Shown here: one piece after another, positions 35,061-47,290 of the stretch
How positions within the stretch are numbered: the first letter of the stretch is position 1
Layout of the letters: every line of letters starts with the position of its first letter
DNA from: Pycnopodia helianthoides
Taxonomy: Eukaryota; Echinodermata; Asteroidea; Forcipulatida; Asteriidae
Assembly: GCA_032158295.1 (NCBI GenBank)
Contig: CM063246.1
Span: 7,369,589 to 7,433,588, forward strand
Direction: 5' to 3'
Length of the DNA: 64,000 nucleotides
The notes under the pieces: model-generated
Seen by the model: the letters and a program-made list of their open reading frames with translations, nothing else
Databases searched by the model: none
Told to the model about the DNA's origin: nothing
Made by a program: the position numbers and the translations under genes

Positions 35061-37825
35061 GCTTTCAGCTTTCAGTGCACACTTTGATGCCTAGCAGCTT
35101 CATAAAATTTGCCCTGTAGCCAATTTCATAGAACTGTTTGTAGTGGTCAACAACTCTCTGAAGCAAACAAAGGATCTGTAACATATCTTTTTATCTCGAA
35201 ACCCTCGTTCACTACTGACACACATGATCCTAAAATATCAACTTTCTTGGTTTTATTATTTCCCCGTTAAAATAACACTCGCGGAAGTAGTTCAGCCACG
35301 AAACCATATTTGAACTTGTATTCGCGTATACATTTTTTTTCAAAATTACAACAAGTCAACGGATACAAATTTCAAATTAAAACGAGTCAACAATTGTTTT
35401 GTGCTAAGCAAATTTGGTGCGCTTAAGCAAGCCTATGAAACTGTGCCTCTGGTCTCTTTTTCCGTGCCTATGGTAATGAAGTCATATTATATGTGATCAA
35501 TACCCTACATTTCTTCCGTAGCCTGAGTGTGACGTTATGCTCTAGTTAATATCTAGGCTGATCGCAGGCAGCATCCATACAGCCTTAAAGGGAACATACC
35601 TTATGCATTGACGTCACCAAGCCGCTACGGGTAAACCGATGATGAAACAATATGGAAACGCACAGGTTTGTATGCGCGGCGCACAGAATTGGCCAATGAA
35701 CACCCTCCTTTTGACCTCTTGGCGAGGGCGCCATACTCAAATGAGGTCATGTGCATAAGGAGGTCTTTACAATCAAAAACTCATGTCAAATATTACTTTG
35801 AAGTAGAGGTTTTACCTCATCACGATATTATAAACTATACCTTTATAAAAGGTGATCTAGTTACACAATGTTTGGGTTAAAGACCACCAACGTGTTAATT
35901 TGTAAAGGTCTTATGAGGCTGTTATCAATATCAACACAGCTGTGTATAATGAGCCTTGGTGACAACAACTTGAAATTCAAGATCAAATTCTTTATAAACA
36001 TTTTTATCCAACTAAATTACAGACATGGAAACCTTGTAATTTAAAGTATTTAAAGCAAATTATGAGGGCGTCCGACAGTACATTGCAGACCTCTTACTTC
36101 GTAAGTCGTACAGTTTTCAGTACGGCAATCTTGTAGTTAAAATCTGTTTTATTCGGTTGTGGAAAAGCAAAATTCCCAAGGGTCCTTTCAATAAAACACC
36201 TTTCGGTCTGAAAGGATATCTTGGCAATTACCCATTTCCAATTGGATACTTTGATAGTTTGCCCAGTTCCCCAACAGTCACCTGTGATGAAAAAAAAGCA
36301 ATATCGTCGAGCAAACATGGCAGACACAACGATAGAAGCCAACACCATTTTTTAATGAAACTTCTCAGAGTGATAAAACCACGCTAATACTGTTTGAATA
36401 TCACACGTCTTGCATCTGTCCATGCCCCCCATCACCAATAGGCTAACTAGCGAGCCAGAGCTCCGTCTTGAGGCTGAGTCTGTATAGTCCCTGATCCACT
36501 TTGATCCCTTCGGGTGATGCAAGACGCATGGGTAAACATCCCCTGCCACAATCTTTAATTTGGAGACAATCTCTATATCAAACCCACCAGCATGCGGATA
36601 AAAAAAGACGAACGGCAGCAGATGAAATCTGCTCCGTTCTTCCCGGCTTTCCCCCCTCCCTCCTTCATCGCCCTCCCCTTCTTTCACAGCTTCACACGGT
36701 GACCTTTCAAATCCCCACGCCTGCGGGCTTTCCAGCTTTGCCGCTTCAAAAAACCGCGGCAAACTAACTAACTTGTCCAAATGGCGTTATCAGCTGCGCT
36801 CAATGCTGATTCCATTTTCAGCTCGCTTGATTCGTATACCTGTCACTTCATTTTAGCCTCGACTGGAAATTGAAGGAATCTTGTTCACGCATGGTTAAAT
36901 GAAAGTGGATATGATTTGTTCGTCTTTCAACATTAATGCATCACAACGCAAATACATTTTCATGCGTTTTCTCATGCATAAGGCGCTGGCTAAAAACTGT
37001 CGTAAATAGCACGGGGTAAAGCACTAAAAGGCACTGTGTTGACGCGTGAAAAAACACGAATACACGGATAGCTCACAGTTTGAAGTGTGCCTCCAAAACA
37101 AAATGGACACCTGCCGCAGTATAGTGGTTCAGATTGCATGACGTAATTACACAGACATGCTGTGGATTCGACACTTAAACAATCAGAGCAAAAGCCCAGC
37201 ATATATACTAACACTATTGGTGTTAAAACCTCCCTTCATTCCTACTGTTCCTTAGCATTACGGCCGTGGGGGACGACGTTGTGATCATGGCATTTTGTCA
37301 CACAGAACCTCCATTTTGTCTCGGTCTTCTGCTGCCCTTTTAGAAGTTGTGCCCAATTAAGAACTAACCATGCCCATTCCCACATTTGCCGCTGCTTTTC
37401 CCTTCTGCGGGTAACATCTGTTCCACCCTCTAGGATTGTGTTTAAACCAGACCAGTTGCCTCTTTTTAACGACACTGTATTGTAACAACATTGCATATTA
37501 AAAGCATTACCGCATAAATCGGGTTTGCAATCAAGCTACCTCTATCGAATAAAGTTGTCAATGAAATTGGCTCTGACAAATTAATTAAATATGGAACAAT
37601 CACACGAGAACTTGCCAATCTGAAACTGTCTTTTACCTTTCCGGGTAAACAGATACGCTGGATTTGATTTGAATTGACTTGCATTGACCGTTTCCTGAAG
37701 CGATGACAATTTGGTTACATTTGGTATAAAGCTATAATAACGGTTTATGCGCTTTTTTACTTTCACCAAAAGCCTACGGAGCTCTGGAAGTGCCATCCAA
37801 CTCATTAAATCTCGAGAAAATTTAC
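35061..37825. other. gene-free intron stretch
   Basis: A possible family C fragment is near 35398-35450 (GTGCTAAGCAAATTT, GCAAGCCTATGAAACTG). Several open frames around 36352-36780 have no splice or motif support. Confidence 0.4.
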
Positions 37826-38190
37826 TGCAGGTCGATGACACCATAAACGTAAGATGACGATATCCCCTGACAAATTATCTCGGGTAGACGACATCTTGAA
37901 AGTAGAATGTTGTCTTTCCAAGGTGATTCATTTTGGGTTCTCGACATTTTCAGGATGTTATCACCCCATGATGAATCTAACTCGGGAAGTCGACCTCTGC
38001 CGTTCAGGCTGTCGCCAATACCGAGATAAATATTTGTCTTGTGAAGTTCCATAATCTTAATACTTGATGTTGACACCCTAAGATAAAATATGTCAGGAAG
38101 GTGACATCTTACTTTACTATGACGTCATCCTGAGAAAAATCATCTCAGGATGTCGCCATCTTACGTTTATGACGTCATCATCCTTCAGTA
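37826..38190. repeat. degenerate repeat rich in GATGTCGCCATCTTACG-like words
   Basis: Words such as 'gtaagatgacgatatcccct', 'gacgacatcttgaaag', 'gtgacatcttactt', 'gacgtcatcctgag' and 'caggatgtcgccatcttacg' recur irregularly on both strands. Probably a decayed minisatellite or inverted-repeat element; unit length is uncertain. Confidence 0.45.
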
Positions 38191-39579
38191 AATTATATCA
38201 AGATCTCAACATGTCTAGAGGCAGTCAGAATTCTATATTTTTTAGCAGAATCTATTAAAACGTTAAAACCGGTTGCATAAAAGTTTGCCGGATTCTAATT
38301 TATATATCTCTCCTCACTGAGTTTATAAGCTATCTTTCTGTTTCTGGGTTATTCAAACGAAGAATCCACAGATATAGATTGTAAGGGCACAATCCAATGG
38401 ATAGCTTTTACACAAAAATTGATTTCATTTCAGTAAGCTGAAACATTGTGTTCAATCTAGAGGTTACAATGCGAAACTATTTTTCAAAACGGCCACAATG
38501 CCGGCAGTCAGCAGTAAAGGTTTCCAGATTCCGGACGACGCTTTAAGATACACACGTGCCCGGTTTCCGGACGGAATCAGCCGAAAAGTTGACATGACGG
38601 TGCAAATCTTTAAAAAATAAACCGCAATTTATACAATCTAGTATCTACCGGTTGCTTATCGTTGGTTTATAATCCTCAGCTCATGAATCTTTTGCTAAAC
38701 GGGGGACCAGCAAGACAACAAACATAGCCCTGAGGTATAGTTCGCTTCCAAGCAGTCGATCTTCAACAAAGCTCTGGGGAGCACGGAGACCGATTGAAAA
38801 AAAAGGATGGGGGGCTTTCGTTCATTAGGTTCTACACATCAGGATCTTCTCTCCCCCAAATAGATTCCGATAGATTCGCATCTCTGCAAGTCCGTGATTG
38901 TTATCGGCGATATGGTCGCGTCTCACGGGAGGTAGGGTATCGAATTCCGCTTACAAAACTATGCGGCGCACTGTTAATACAATTTGATAGTTTGGCGCTA
39001 TACACGTAAAGTATTCCCGCGCACGGCGGACGCGTTACACGGTACGGTAAATGGTTGCGAGCCGGACTAAAATTAATATGATTTGTTGAAATATCATTTG
39101 AGCGAATTCTAAGTAATGTTGAAGACACACGCAAATGTACTTAAGATTTAAAAGTTTTTTTCCTACTTTGGAGAAAGCCAACGACCCCGAAAAAAAGTGT
39201 AATTTTTATCAGAAAGCTGGCTTGTTTACAGTTGGTATTAAATGGCAGTATCTTGTGAAATTATGTCGTCTGAAATGCCCCTGTTGATAAGAAAAAACAA
39301 AAAAAAACGATGACCCTACCTTTAAAGTGGATCAATTTTGGTCTCACTTGTCACCCAGCAGAGTCTAAAATGTTCACTGATATGGTTTTGTATTACCCCC
39401 CCCCCCAAAAAAAACCACACATTTGTTTGTGTATACATTTTTTGGAAACATTGCATTACACGGAAATGTCGTTGTATAGGATCGCACTTTCAACGCCAGA
39501 AGAACTGCATTGATTGTACCCTAAACGGAGTGATTCATAATTAATGCATGAAAACGAAAACAAAAATTGGCAGCTGGAA
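38191..39579. other. gene-free intron stretch
   Basis: Short poly-C/poly-A runs near 39396-39412. Nothing recognised. Confidence 0.5.
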
Positions 39580-39900
39580 CCGTCTTACAGAGCTGTTTAA
39601 AGCACAAAAAGCACCTCAGCTCAACAATGATTACCAGAATAAGGCTACCAGCCAAAATACCATGTCATAATATGCACAATTTGTTGTTAGTTTTTGCCGA
39701 GCTGAATTGTTCTATAGCTGCTTTAGCACAAGAAACAGCTAAGCAAAACATAGCTATGCTTAACAGAATAAGGCTACCAGCCAAAATACCATGTCACGTG
39801 TACCATATGTGACTGGTGTCTTGCTCATCTTTGCTTAGCAGCAAACTACCGTAAAGCAATATTTTCTGCTTTACTAAGCAAACTATAAAATTTGGCCCAA
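39580..39900. mobile_element. compound family C element
   Basis: CTTACAGAGCTGTTTAAAGC starts it, and GCAAACTATAAAATTTGGCCC ends it near 39898. The segment 'agaataaggctaccagccaa' then 'aataccatgtca' occurs twice (near 39637 and 39766), so two family C copies or an internal duplication are joined. Confidence 0.65.
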
Positions 39901-41175
39901 TCTTTTCACATAGCAGTGGTTCAGCCGCAACCTTTTCTTCCAAACCATTCCTGCCAGTGTCAAACTTACTGAAAGTTAGCTTTAATACTAAAATCAAAGG
40001 CTTTTTTTTCTTGGTTCAAGTGTATCCCATACCTCCAGATTATTATATGTATTCTTCTGTCATTTATCTTCAGTATCTGGCTGGTGCTTGTTTTTTTTTT
40101 TTTTTTACTATATACCCAATTCTACTTTGTATTGTTTCTACATTGTATTGGAAGTGGAGAGGAATAAACAGTCAAACACATTGATTGAGGTTAAACTTGA
40201 GAAGAGTTTCTGCGCATCCTTATTTTAAACAATAAGTGGACCAGGAGCTAAAAGGCAGCATCTAGCTCCCCCTACCTCTACACAAGTATACCATTAAAAT
40301 GCGACAAAAGTAAAAGCGACGACTAAAGAATAATGCGCTTCGGGGTATCTGTTACACACACCAGTCGGGGGAAAAAAAGGAAACACACAGAAACGTATTC
40401 CACTGATGGCGACGGAAAATCAATACAGAATGATATCTCCTGAAACAAAGTCTCACGGATGTTGACATCACATGCGGTGATTAATGTATTTCTATGTACA
40501 CTGAAAGGGATGGCAGAGCCTTTGATAAATGAAGCGGACCTGATGAGGTCTGGACGTATCCCATTAGTTCTGAGTACGCTGTGGAGTGTTGCTTTCCACC
40601 CCCCATCTTTACCTTGCAATTCAAGCCCAGAGCTTGAAGATGCGGGTGTGCGAATCCTCTTAACCTTTGGGTCAAATCTTGGCGCAATCTTAGGGGAGAT
40701 GCTTTAACCACGGCATATAGAACTACGCCTTCCGGGCACCTCCCTCTGCTCTCGTAACATTCGAGACCGTTATCGGTACGTCATTGTCTTCTCTCGCTCT
40801 CCAAGCGTGTAATATCAACCATTTAAGCAGCCTAAGGGCCTATATTATACTGATTGTCAGTATACTAAAAACAAAAAAAACGCTCCAAAACATAGAGGTT
40901 TTTTTTGCGTCGGTTTTGTTTTACATTGATTAGAGTTATGGGAGAACAGGAAATGTGCACATCGGTGAGTGCCTGTCGCTCAGAAAACGTAAAAATAATC
41001 GCTAAGCGATTTTTTTTTTTGGGGGGGGGGGTAATGTAAGGCGTTGCCTTTTCTCTGAGTTCGGTTACTTCGTTTCTTTATAGAATGCAGGTTCACAATG
41101 TTTCTAAACACCCCCACAGAAAATCGTTACAACCTCTTTCCCACCGAAGGTCTGTAGCATGCCTATGTCCTTTCC
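39901..41175. other. gene-free intron stretch
   Basis: Poly-T near 40090-40106, poly-T/poly-G near 41010-41031. The 40459-40707 frame on the + strand has no supporting splice sites. Confidence 0.45.
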
Positions 41176-41490
41176 ACATATATTTTCATGGTAAATCTGC
41201 TACCAGTGTGTCTGACCTGGTTCCTCTTATCAAGGTGTTTGAGCGTGAGACCAGGCTTTCTGCTTCTTCTCGCCCATACACTCTTGCTTTGCTGATATGT
41301 AAAGTAAAGAGACAGCTCTTTATACTGCCTCTTTGGAACTCCTTGCCTGGCGCATGTTTCCCTCCATCCTGCAATCTAGACTGTGAGGAATATCAATTCC
41401 CATACCTTCAGATCCCCTGAGTTATTTTCATCCTTAATATGTTTGCTTCTTGTAGCCCCTTACAAAGAGTGGCTTATGGGGAAAACTTTG
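41176..41490 (+). pseudogene. LINE 3' remnant, copy 2
   Basis: Same block as 29041-29411: RETRLSASSRPYTLALLIC then ILPLWNSLPGACFPPS, a stop, and the shared 3' tail 'cttcttgtagcccctta'. The two copies differ by small deletions (copy 2 lacks the HTAS region). Truncated and non-functional. Confidence 0.75.
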
Positions 41491-43124
41491 TAGAATGCAG
41501 CGATTTCAGATGGTAAACCAGCGTTTTTTCCTCTCCTATTTGAAAGCACAATTTTTTTTATTTTTAATTTACCGAGTAATTTGATTTAGCTTAGAATCTA
41601 ACATAACTTATCTTTGTATAAAACACTTGAAAGGTATTTTCCTTCCAATGAAACAAAGGAAAGGATCGGATGCAACTGGCTAACTGATTAAAGAAGGCAA
41701 TCTACCATCGTTCACTTTGCCAAAACCTTTAATAAATGAAACAGTTTGAAGTTTTAGCCAATCTGCGTTTCATAAAGCATCATTTCTGTTTGGGACTGTC
41801 TAGGGTGGCTAAAAAACCCAACGTCAAAACGAAGTCTGAAATAATTGGTGCTTTCTACGTCACAGAAAATAAAAATAGAGACGATGAAAGGCAAGCCTAC
41901 ATGGATTATCAATTATGTATTCCGTAACAGGTATTTTGATCGCTACACCGCCTCGATCTCGGCTGATGTAGTGTTATGCCGACAACCAAATTATGCAGAA
42001 AGTGAAACTTGAGTAATGGACACACGATCGCCTTGTTCCTTGTTCCCTCGGATCGTCATAACGATTTATGACGCAACCTAGAGGGGACGGACAACTATAA
42101 TGTCAATGTGTATATCTAATGCAGGACTGACCTAATGGTATTATCGACATACCCTATACCCTGAATATAGTTACATTATTAAAAACAGTTGGGCAGAAGT
42201 TTTAAAGCCTCCTTCAAAAGAGCCATTACTTAACTCCCTATGTTACATAGCTTTCTTTCTGTTGACTGCTTTGCGATGTACATCATGATCGTTGTTTCTT
42301 TTCTAAAACATAATTTTCATGTTTTTAAGCTGTTTTGTTAACTTCTGCACGTCTTACCTTTTTTTCTCGACTCTGTGGGCTGCGCTGATTAATACAAGGC
42401 TCGGCTTATTAAATCAGCCCCGTCTATTCTGCTCGTTATTACCTTGTATATTGTATCACTATTTGTTTATGACTGTACGGAAATAAATGCCAATTGAATT
42501 GAAATTGAAATGGGCTTGCAGGAGGCTCTATGTTTGAAAGCAAACAAAAAACTTTATTGAAAAACCATAAGACTAATTTCGTGCGCTCGGATTGCCATGC
42601 GGGCGTGAAAACGAGGCAAAAACATCTTTAACCAGCTCTCTCAACACGTTTGTATTTTTTTTCGTGACTTGATAGATACAAAAATGAGCGACTGAAGTAA
42701 ACCCTCTTAAATTATGATTGGGGCGTGGAAGAGGGTAAATTCGTTTTGTTTGTAGAGTGTTCTCTCGGGGAAATGATAAAAAAGAAAAAAGAGGAAACAT
42801 GAACGACGTGAGTATAAGCACTTGGCTGAATAGGATGAGGGAGTAAACAGTCTTTAAGGACATTTTGTCCGTACAATTCACTTGAGATTAACGAGAACGA
42901 AAGGAGAAAAACCTAGTGCTAACAACCGAAGTGAATGCATTTATTCACTGATGTTGCATGCATGAAATTACGGGGAAATCCGTAATGTTTGGACAACGGC
43001 ATAAATGGAGAGAGAGAAAAAATTGGAATAACATGAACGAGCAACGTAAATCTCTCTGAGGGTTTTGTATAAAAACACTTCAGATGAGTCCACGAGGGGG
43101 GCAGTGTTACCAGTAATAACTCAC
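41491..43124. other. gene-free intron stretch
   Basis: No recognised repeat family or exon. 'caattgaattgaaattgaaa' near 42491 is low-complexity. Confidence 0.5.
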
Positions 43125-43325
43125 CATGGTGTCGGATGTTATTCGAAGCTGCCGTACTAAATGCGTGTCACATTTATGACAGACAAGAGCTATGTAGCGG
43201 TTCCGGAACGTGCCAAAGATCTTCAGGTAGAAAGCCGCTCGGCTGAGGTCTGGGAACCGGTACTCGTTGCCGAAACCTGACAGGTCCAGTTTCAGTTTGT
43301 TCACTTGCAGTTCTGGAGATGGCAC
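43125..43325 (-). CDS. third coding exon of the unrecognised gene
   Basis: 201 bp, 67 codons, phase 0 at both ends. The acceptor TTTAAATTGACAG precedes VPSPELQVNKLKLDL, and the consensus donor ATG|GTGAGT follows RITSDTM. The middle reads RAAFYLKIFGTFRNRYI then ALVCHKC, with a CxxC-like cysteine pair separated by two residues. Stop-free, GC-rich at third positions and splice-bounded. Confidence 0.75.
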
Positions 43326-43708
43326 CTGTCAATTTAAAGCACAAACATTTCTCAAGTGGGGCAATTTATAGTTTAGAGCGCCACCAAGAGTTTGCCCAGA
43401 GAGACAATCTCTCATAGTTTAACAGCACGGAAAAGTTAAATTCAGAGTCCACGCACCTTAGATAAATAAAGCTTATTAATTGTCAGAATACAATACTTAT
43501 ATATAGTTCAACTTTGACAAACAAGTGCATCGTGTATGCGCCTCATCAACCTCTTCTTTGAAAATGACCTCTCAGGGGCAAACTCTTGGTGGCGCCCTAT
43601 ATTAGTCGTTGATGTTGAATAGTTGTCAGGCGCTATATATATTAAATCAAATGGTCTGAACAGGAACATAGTTGACAACGGATGCTTGAAGTGGTATATG
43701 TTTCCTAC

Positions 43709-43885
43709 CTGCGGTTGATCGAGCCTCTCCAAGGAGCAGGCACCGCCAAAGGCTTTGCACGTCTCCACCACGAACTCGTCGCTGACACCCAAGAGGTTAC
43801 AGCTCTGCCCGTGCAGTCCGTCTGCCACGATGACTAAGGTTCGGTTGGTCGGTGAACCACAGGATGCAGCTACCTCTTCTTTGAA
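43709..43885 (-). CDS. second coding exon of the unrecognised gene
   Basis: 177 bp, 59 codons, phase 0 at both ends. It has the good acceptor TTTTCTCAATTTTCTAG and the donor CAG|GTAGGA. The peptide starts FKEEVAASCGSPTNRTLVIV and includes ETCKAFGGACSLERL, with four cysteines and an Asn-Arg-Thr sequon. It joins the next exon without a frame change. Confidence 0.75.
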
Positions 43886-44775
43886 CTAGAAAATTGAGAA
43901 AACAAATTGAAATGACTTCATTGGCTTGCTAATATCAATTGTGTTCTGCTTTAAACACTCAGTTGTGGCCAGTGGCATTTTTAATTTGTCCAGGCTATGG
44001 ACTTTAGTGTGTCAATTGTGAATAAAGGTCTGTTAAGAACGTAAGTGTATATTATGTAACTTTATTAAGCCGTATTGTTCAATCGATCCTCTGGATCAGA
44101 AATTGTTTTAAACTTATCCATAGTAGACAACACCTATAAAATATAGTCAAGAAACTACGACTCCAGGGAACCGTCCATCTCGTCTATGTATCAAGGGAAA
44201 CTTATAAATAAAAAAAACCCAGAATATGAATATCGTTAATCTATTTTCTGTGTAGGTTTAAATCCATTTGGAGAAACTGTCATCATCAATCGTCATCGGT
44301 GTAGCACACCGCGTCCGTTGGACACACATCCCTGTCTACACCGTCAGCCATGCATGCATGTGCATTTGCATCCTATCTATCTCATGTTTTTTGCATACGA
44401 TTCCACACCACTGCTGAGCCTTGAAGAGGTGTGCATAAAGACGGCTTTTTCTCACGGGTGTGATCATGTCAATTTCATTACTGTTTCACAGTGTCTTTCT
44501 TGAAAATATGAAGATATTGTCTGAATGCACTCATCAAGACAATTGAAGCTATTGTTTTATCTCTTTAAAAAGTTGGCCACCCAGTTTTTGTTTACACACA
44601 GTCTGTCTACCCCCACCAAAAATCCATATTACGGGAAACCAATACCAACGCGTCGAGAAACTAGACGGCATAAAGTATAGTTTACTATCGGCACTTTGGG
44701 TATAATTTACACGCTGTATTAGTCGAAATGAGATACGGGAAGCCTTTGGCTTAACGCATCACTAAAATAACTCAC

Positions 44776-44832
44776 TGCAAGATCCACCATCATATTTCGG
44801 AGCCCATCAAAGGCTGATGTCTGAGGAGCCAT
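44776..44832 (-). CDS. first coding exon (or end of a longer exon) of the unrecognised gene
   Basis: From ATG at 44832 the peptide is MAPQTSAFDGLRNMMVDLA, ending at a consensus donor GCA|GTGAGT in phase 0. The context GGGATGG is a good initiation context. The frame stays open for about 24 more codons upstream (WFKYRQFGPLL...) to an AG that could be an acceptor near 44905, so the true start could lie further upstream. The upstream 80 bp are CpG-rich, which would also suit a promoter-proximal 5' UTR. Confidence 0.55.
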
Positions 44833-44905
44833 CCCGGTTCTATTGCAACGGTGGCCCGGGGGGCTGCGGGGCAGTAGAGGCCCGAACTGCCGGTACTTGA
44901 ACCAG

Positions 44906-45613
44906 CTGGATTAATCATTGATCCAACTAGCACGCGCGGTTATGGAGGGGAAAAAAAACACAACTATATACTTCCCTCAACCATAAATAATAGATAAATC
45001 CATAGTCACCATCCAACACAGGGATATCACACCGGGACGGATCACAGACATATGAGCTTTCACTCTGCTCGTGCCAACTATGCAAAAACAAAATTCCAGC
45101 AACACCATGATATCCAAACGGCTTGATGTTTTCCCTTCATATTGAAAGTGATACAACAGCTTTTGTGCTGCTCTTGCCAATTTTCTCGCGGGAGTATGAG
45201 GTGGCAAGCTTGCACAAATAAAATAAACTGTGGCTGATCTTCGTTTCCATTTTTTATTGCCCCCCTTTTTTTCTCTTTGAGTGGAATCCGATATCGAAAA
45301 GGGCGCGAACGGTAACGGTTGAAGGATATCAGTTTCAGTGGAGGCTGGCGATGTGTATACATCAACGCCACAAGTCATTGTGTATTATGAGGTGGGGCGA
45401 AGTGTGTGAATACCTGTATGATGGATTGATTACATCTTAGAAGGGGAAATATAAGAAAGGTCGTGAGTTGGTGCACTGAGCGACTTTGTATTTTTTTAAT
45501 CCCCGTCTGTCACCTTATAGTTATGTTTATCCTATCACACAGATCCATGACACTGCAATCCACAGCCATTAAAAGTTACACTGTCCGGATGGTAAAATGG
45601 TCTGCTCAAAATG
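44906..45613. other. region upstream of the - strand gene
   Basis: Possible promoter region of the five-exon gene. Frames of up to 133 codons on the - strand near 44977-45378 lack splice or motif support. Confidence 0.35.
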
Positions 45614-45745
45614 ACATGAGACTCGTTCCAGACGTCCGTTCGTATTATGAGTTCTTCTCAGGGTGGAAGCCGTATTCTACTTTGAGATGGTCGGAGGAAA
45701 GTAAATGGAGGACGTCTTGCTATAAGAGTCTATGTCTACGATTGC
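45614..45745 (+). repeat. local duplicated segment, copy 1
   Basis: 'cgttccagacgtccgttcgt' through 'aaatggaggacgtcttgcta' then AAGAGTCTA matches 46185-46295 in the same order and orientation. The 135-codon open frame spanning it is probably fortuitous, because the second copy is not open. Confidence 0.75.
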
Positions 45746-46184
45746 TTTGGGAAGACTACAATTTGACCCAAATTATTCCAATTACGGGGTACGTGCCCCC
45801 GATTAAAAGTACCTCAACTCAAAATAGTAAATCGCCTATAGAGACTTTGCCTTGCACTCATGCACAATAAGAGCTTGCCTGCTTGAGTTTTTACAGCGAT
45901 GGCTGAAACGGTCGTTGTCACAAAAACTATCCCAATGTGGACCTAGCTTCGCCCCGATTGGAACCTTCATCCAATGGGGATATCGATGAACATCGAATTC
46001 CACCCGGGTTGACGTCCTTACAAGGAATCTGAGATATAAAACTCCCCCTCCCTAATAAAAGAAACCCCGATGAAACATTGAATAGTTTTGCGGGTCTGCT
46101 TTATAAGGACGAGAATCCCGGTCGCGCTGAAGGGCTTCATTCAAGAAAGTGCAATACTTGATGGTCGAGCTTTGAGGGTCGCTC

Positions 46185-46295
46185 GAGTCGTTCCAGACGT
46201 CTGTTCGTATTCTGATACCTTCCCAGGGTTGAAGCCGCATTCTACTTATGTCAGAGGATGATAAGTAAATGGAAGACGTCTTGATAAGAGTCTAA
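46185..46295 (+). repeat. local duplicated segment, copy 2
   Basis: Same words as 45614-45745 with about 15-20 percent differences and small indels ('cgttccagacgtctgttcgt', 'gaagccgcattctact', 'ggaagacgtcttgataagag'). Confidence 0.75.
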
Positions 46296-47215
46296 GGGTG
46301 AAATAAACCTCTTCGTTAAACCGGCGCTGCGAAAGTGGTTGGAGGCCGTAAGGTCAAACTTATAAACAAGTCAGTCATCCGCTGCAGCAGATATGTATTT
46401 TCGGCCTGAATTTAGGTTATCTTTGAATACTCCAAAGTATATTGACCACTTTTAAAGGAGTCTAGTTATACTTAAAATGAGGGTAGGATGAAGCATTGAC
46501 TTTTAAACGTGTATTCTAATCTTATTCACTTCGTAAGATAAAAATATTTCACCGTGTGGAGAATTACATTGTTATGATTATTAGTGATTAGTGTTGATTC
46601 CAAAGTCCGGACAAATAAGACATTATTTATATTGTTTATGAATATTATTTATGAGGATGGGTTGTACTACGTAGGTTTCCCAGGTCAATTTCAACAAAAG
46701 GTGGTTTTTTTTCGATCATGTTGCTCGTAATTTTGAAATTATATCAAACTAGAGTTGCTTGTTTAATATCTTGCAATCAAGATCGATCGTTTCGGTCGCT
46801 CGTATTTTGTTTTTTAGGAATTCAAGACTATGTTTACCATAATTCTTAAGTTCAATAACATCTATTTTCACTTGGTTAAAATTGAATTTGAAGCCATCTA
46901 AGGTTTCAAAGCTGGTTGATTTTTTGTTTGTTTGTTTGTGGGTGACCAATTTCAACTTTTGACCGTCACTTAAACTTTTTTTCTTCTTCTTTTTACGAAC
47001 TTTTTCGAACTCATAAGGCGTCTAATGTATAGTTCTGTGGTGATTTGTAGGACATTCTCCTGAAAGCAAAAACGTTAATGGAAGCAGTCAACGATGCCCA
47101 AAAGCATTTACTCAACTTTATTGTGTCATAAACTGAAAACAGTTTGTCTCGTGTTCTATTAAGGTTTGCAGAGACACAATGTACATAATGAAACTGAGTT
47201 GTTGTGGTTCTGAAA
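46296..47215. other. gene-free stretch
   Basis: AT-rich; nothing recognised. Confidence 0.5.
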
Positions 47216-47290
47216 CGATCCGGTGGTTGACAACTCGACGTTTCGATCAGTATGCTCTGATCGTCTTCAGGACACACTATCCGCAATCCT
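47216..47290. repeat. CGAAACGTCGAG-type inverted motif
   Basis: 'caactcgacgtttcgatcag' then TATGCTCTGATCGTCTTCAGGA. The reversed counterpart (CTGAAGACGAGCAGAGTACA then TTCGAAACGTCGAG) is at 49611-49655. A short dispersed repeat with a small self-complementary core. Confidence 0.6.

Larger units (their letters stand above)
13652..44832 (-). other. locus of an unrecognised five-exon gene
   Basis: Five coding segments on the - strand join in frame in the order 44832-44776, 43885-43709, 43325-43125, 24787-24574, 13836-13652. Each internal boundary has AG before and GT after, and the exit phases (0, 0, 0, 1) match the next entry phases. The predicted product is about 277 residues with nine cysteines. 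It has one Asn-Arg-Thr glycosylation-type sequon near residue 33 and no transmembrane run or obvious signal peptide. I cannot place it in a family, so no function is proposed. The large introns (about 18 kb and 10.7 kb) are packed with MITEs, SINE pieces and palindromes. Weak points are the poor pyrimidine tract before the fourth exon and possible missed phase-0 exons between 24.8 and 43.1 kb. Confidence 0.65.

Noticed and set aside
36352..36780. 142-codon open frame on the - strand
   Set aside because: Low-complexity Gly/Glu stretch, no motif, no splice support, and its phase does not link to the neighbouring exons of the - strand gene.
40323..40619. Possible extra exon of the - strand gene (acceptor CCCTTTCAG then SVHRNTLITACDVNIRE)
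   Set aside because: The entry phase does not match the exit of the preceding exon at 43125, and no clear donor follows.
45463..45870. 135-codon open frame on the + strand
   Set aside because: No splice sites, no recognisable motif, and it overlaps a duplicated segment whose second copy is not open.
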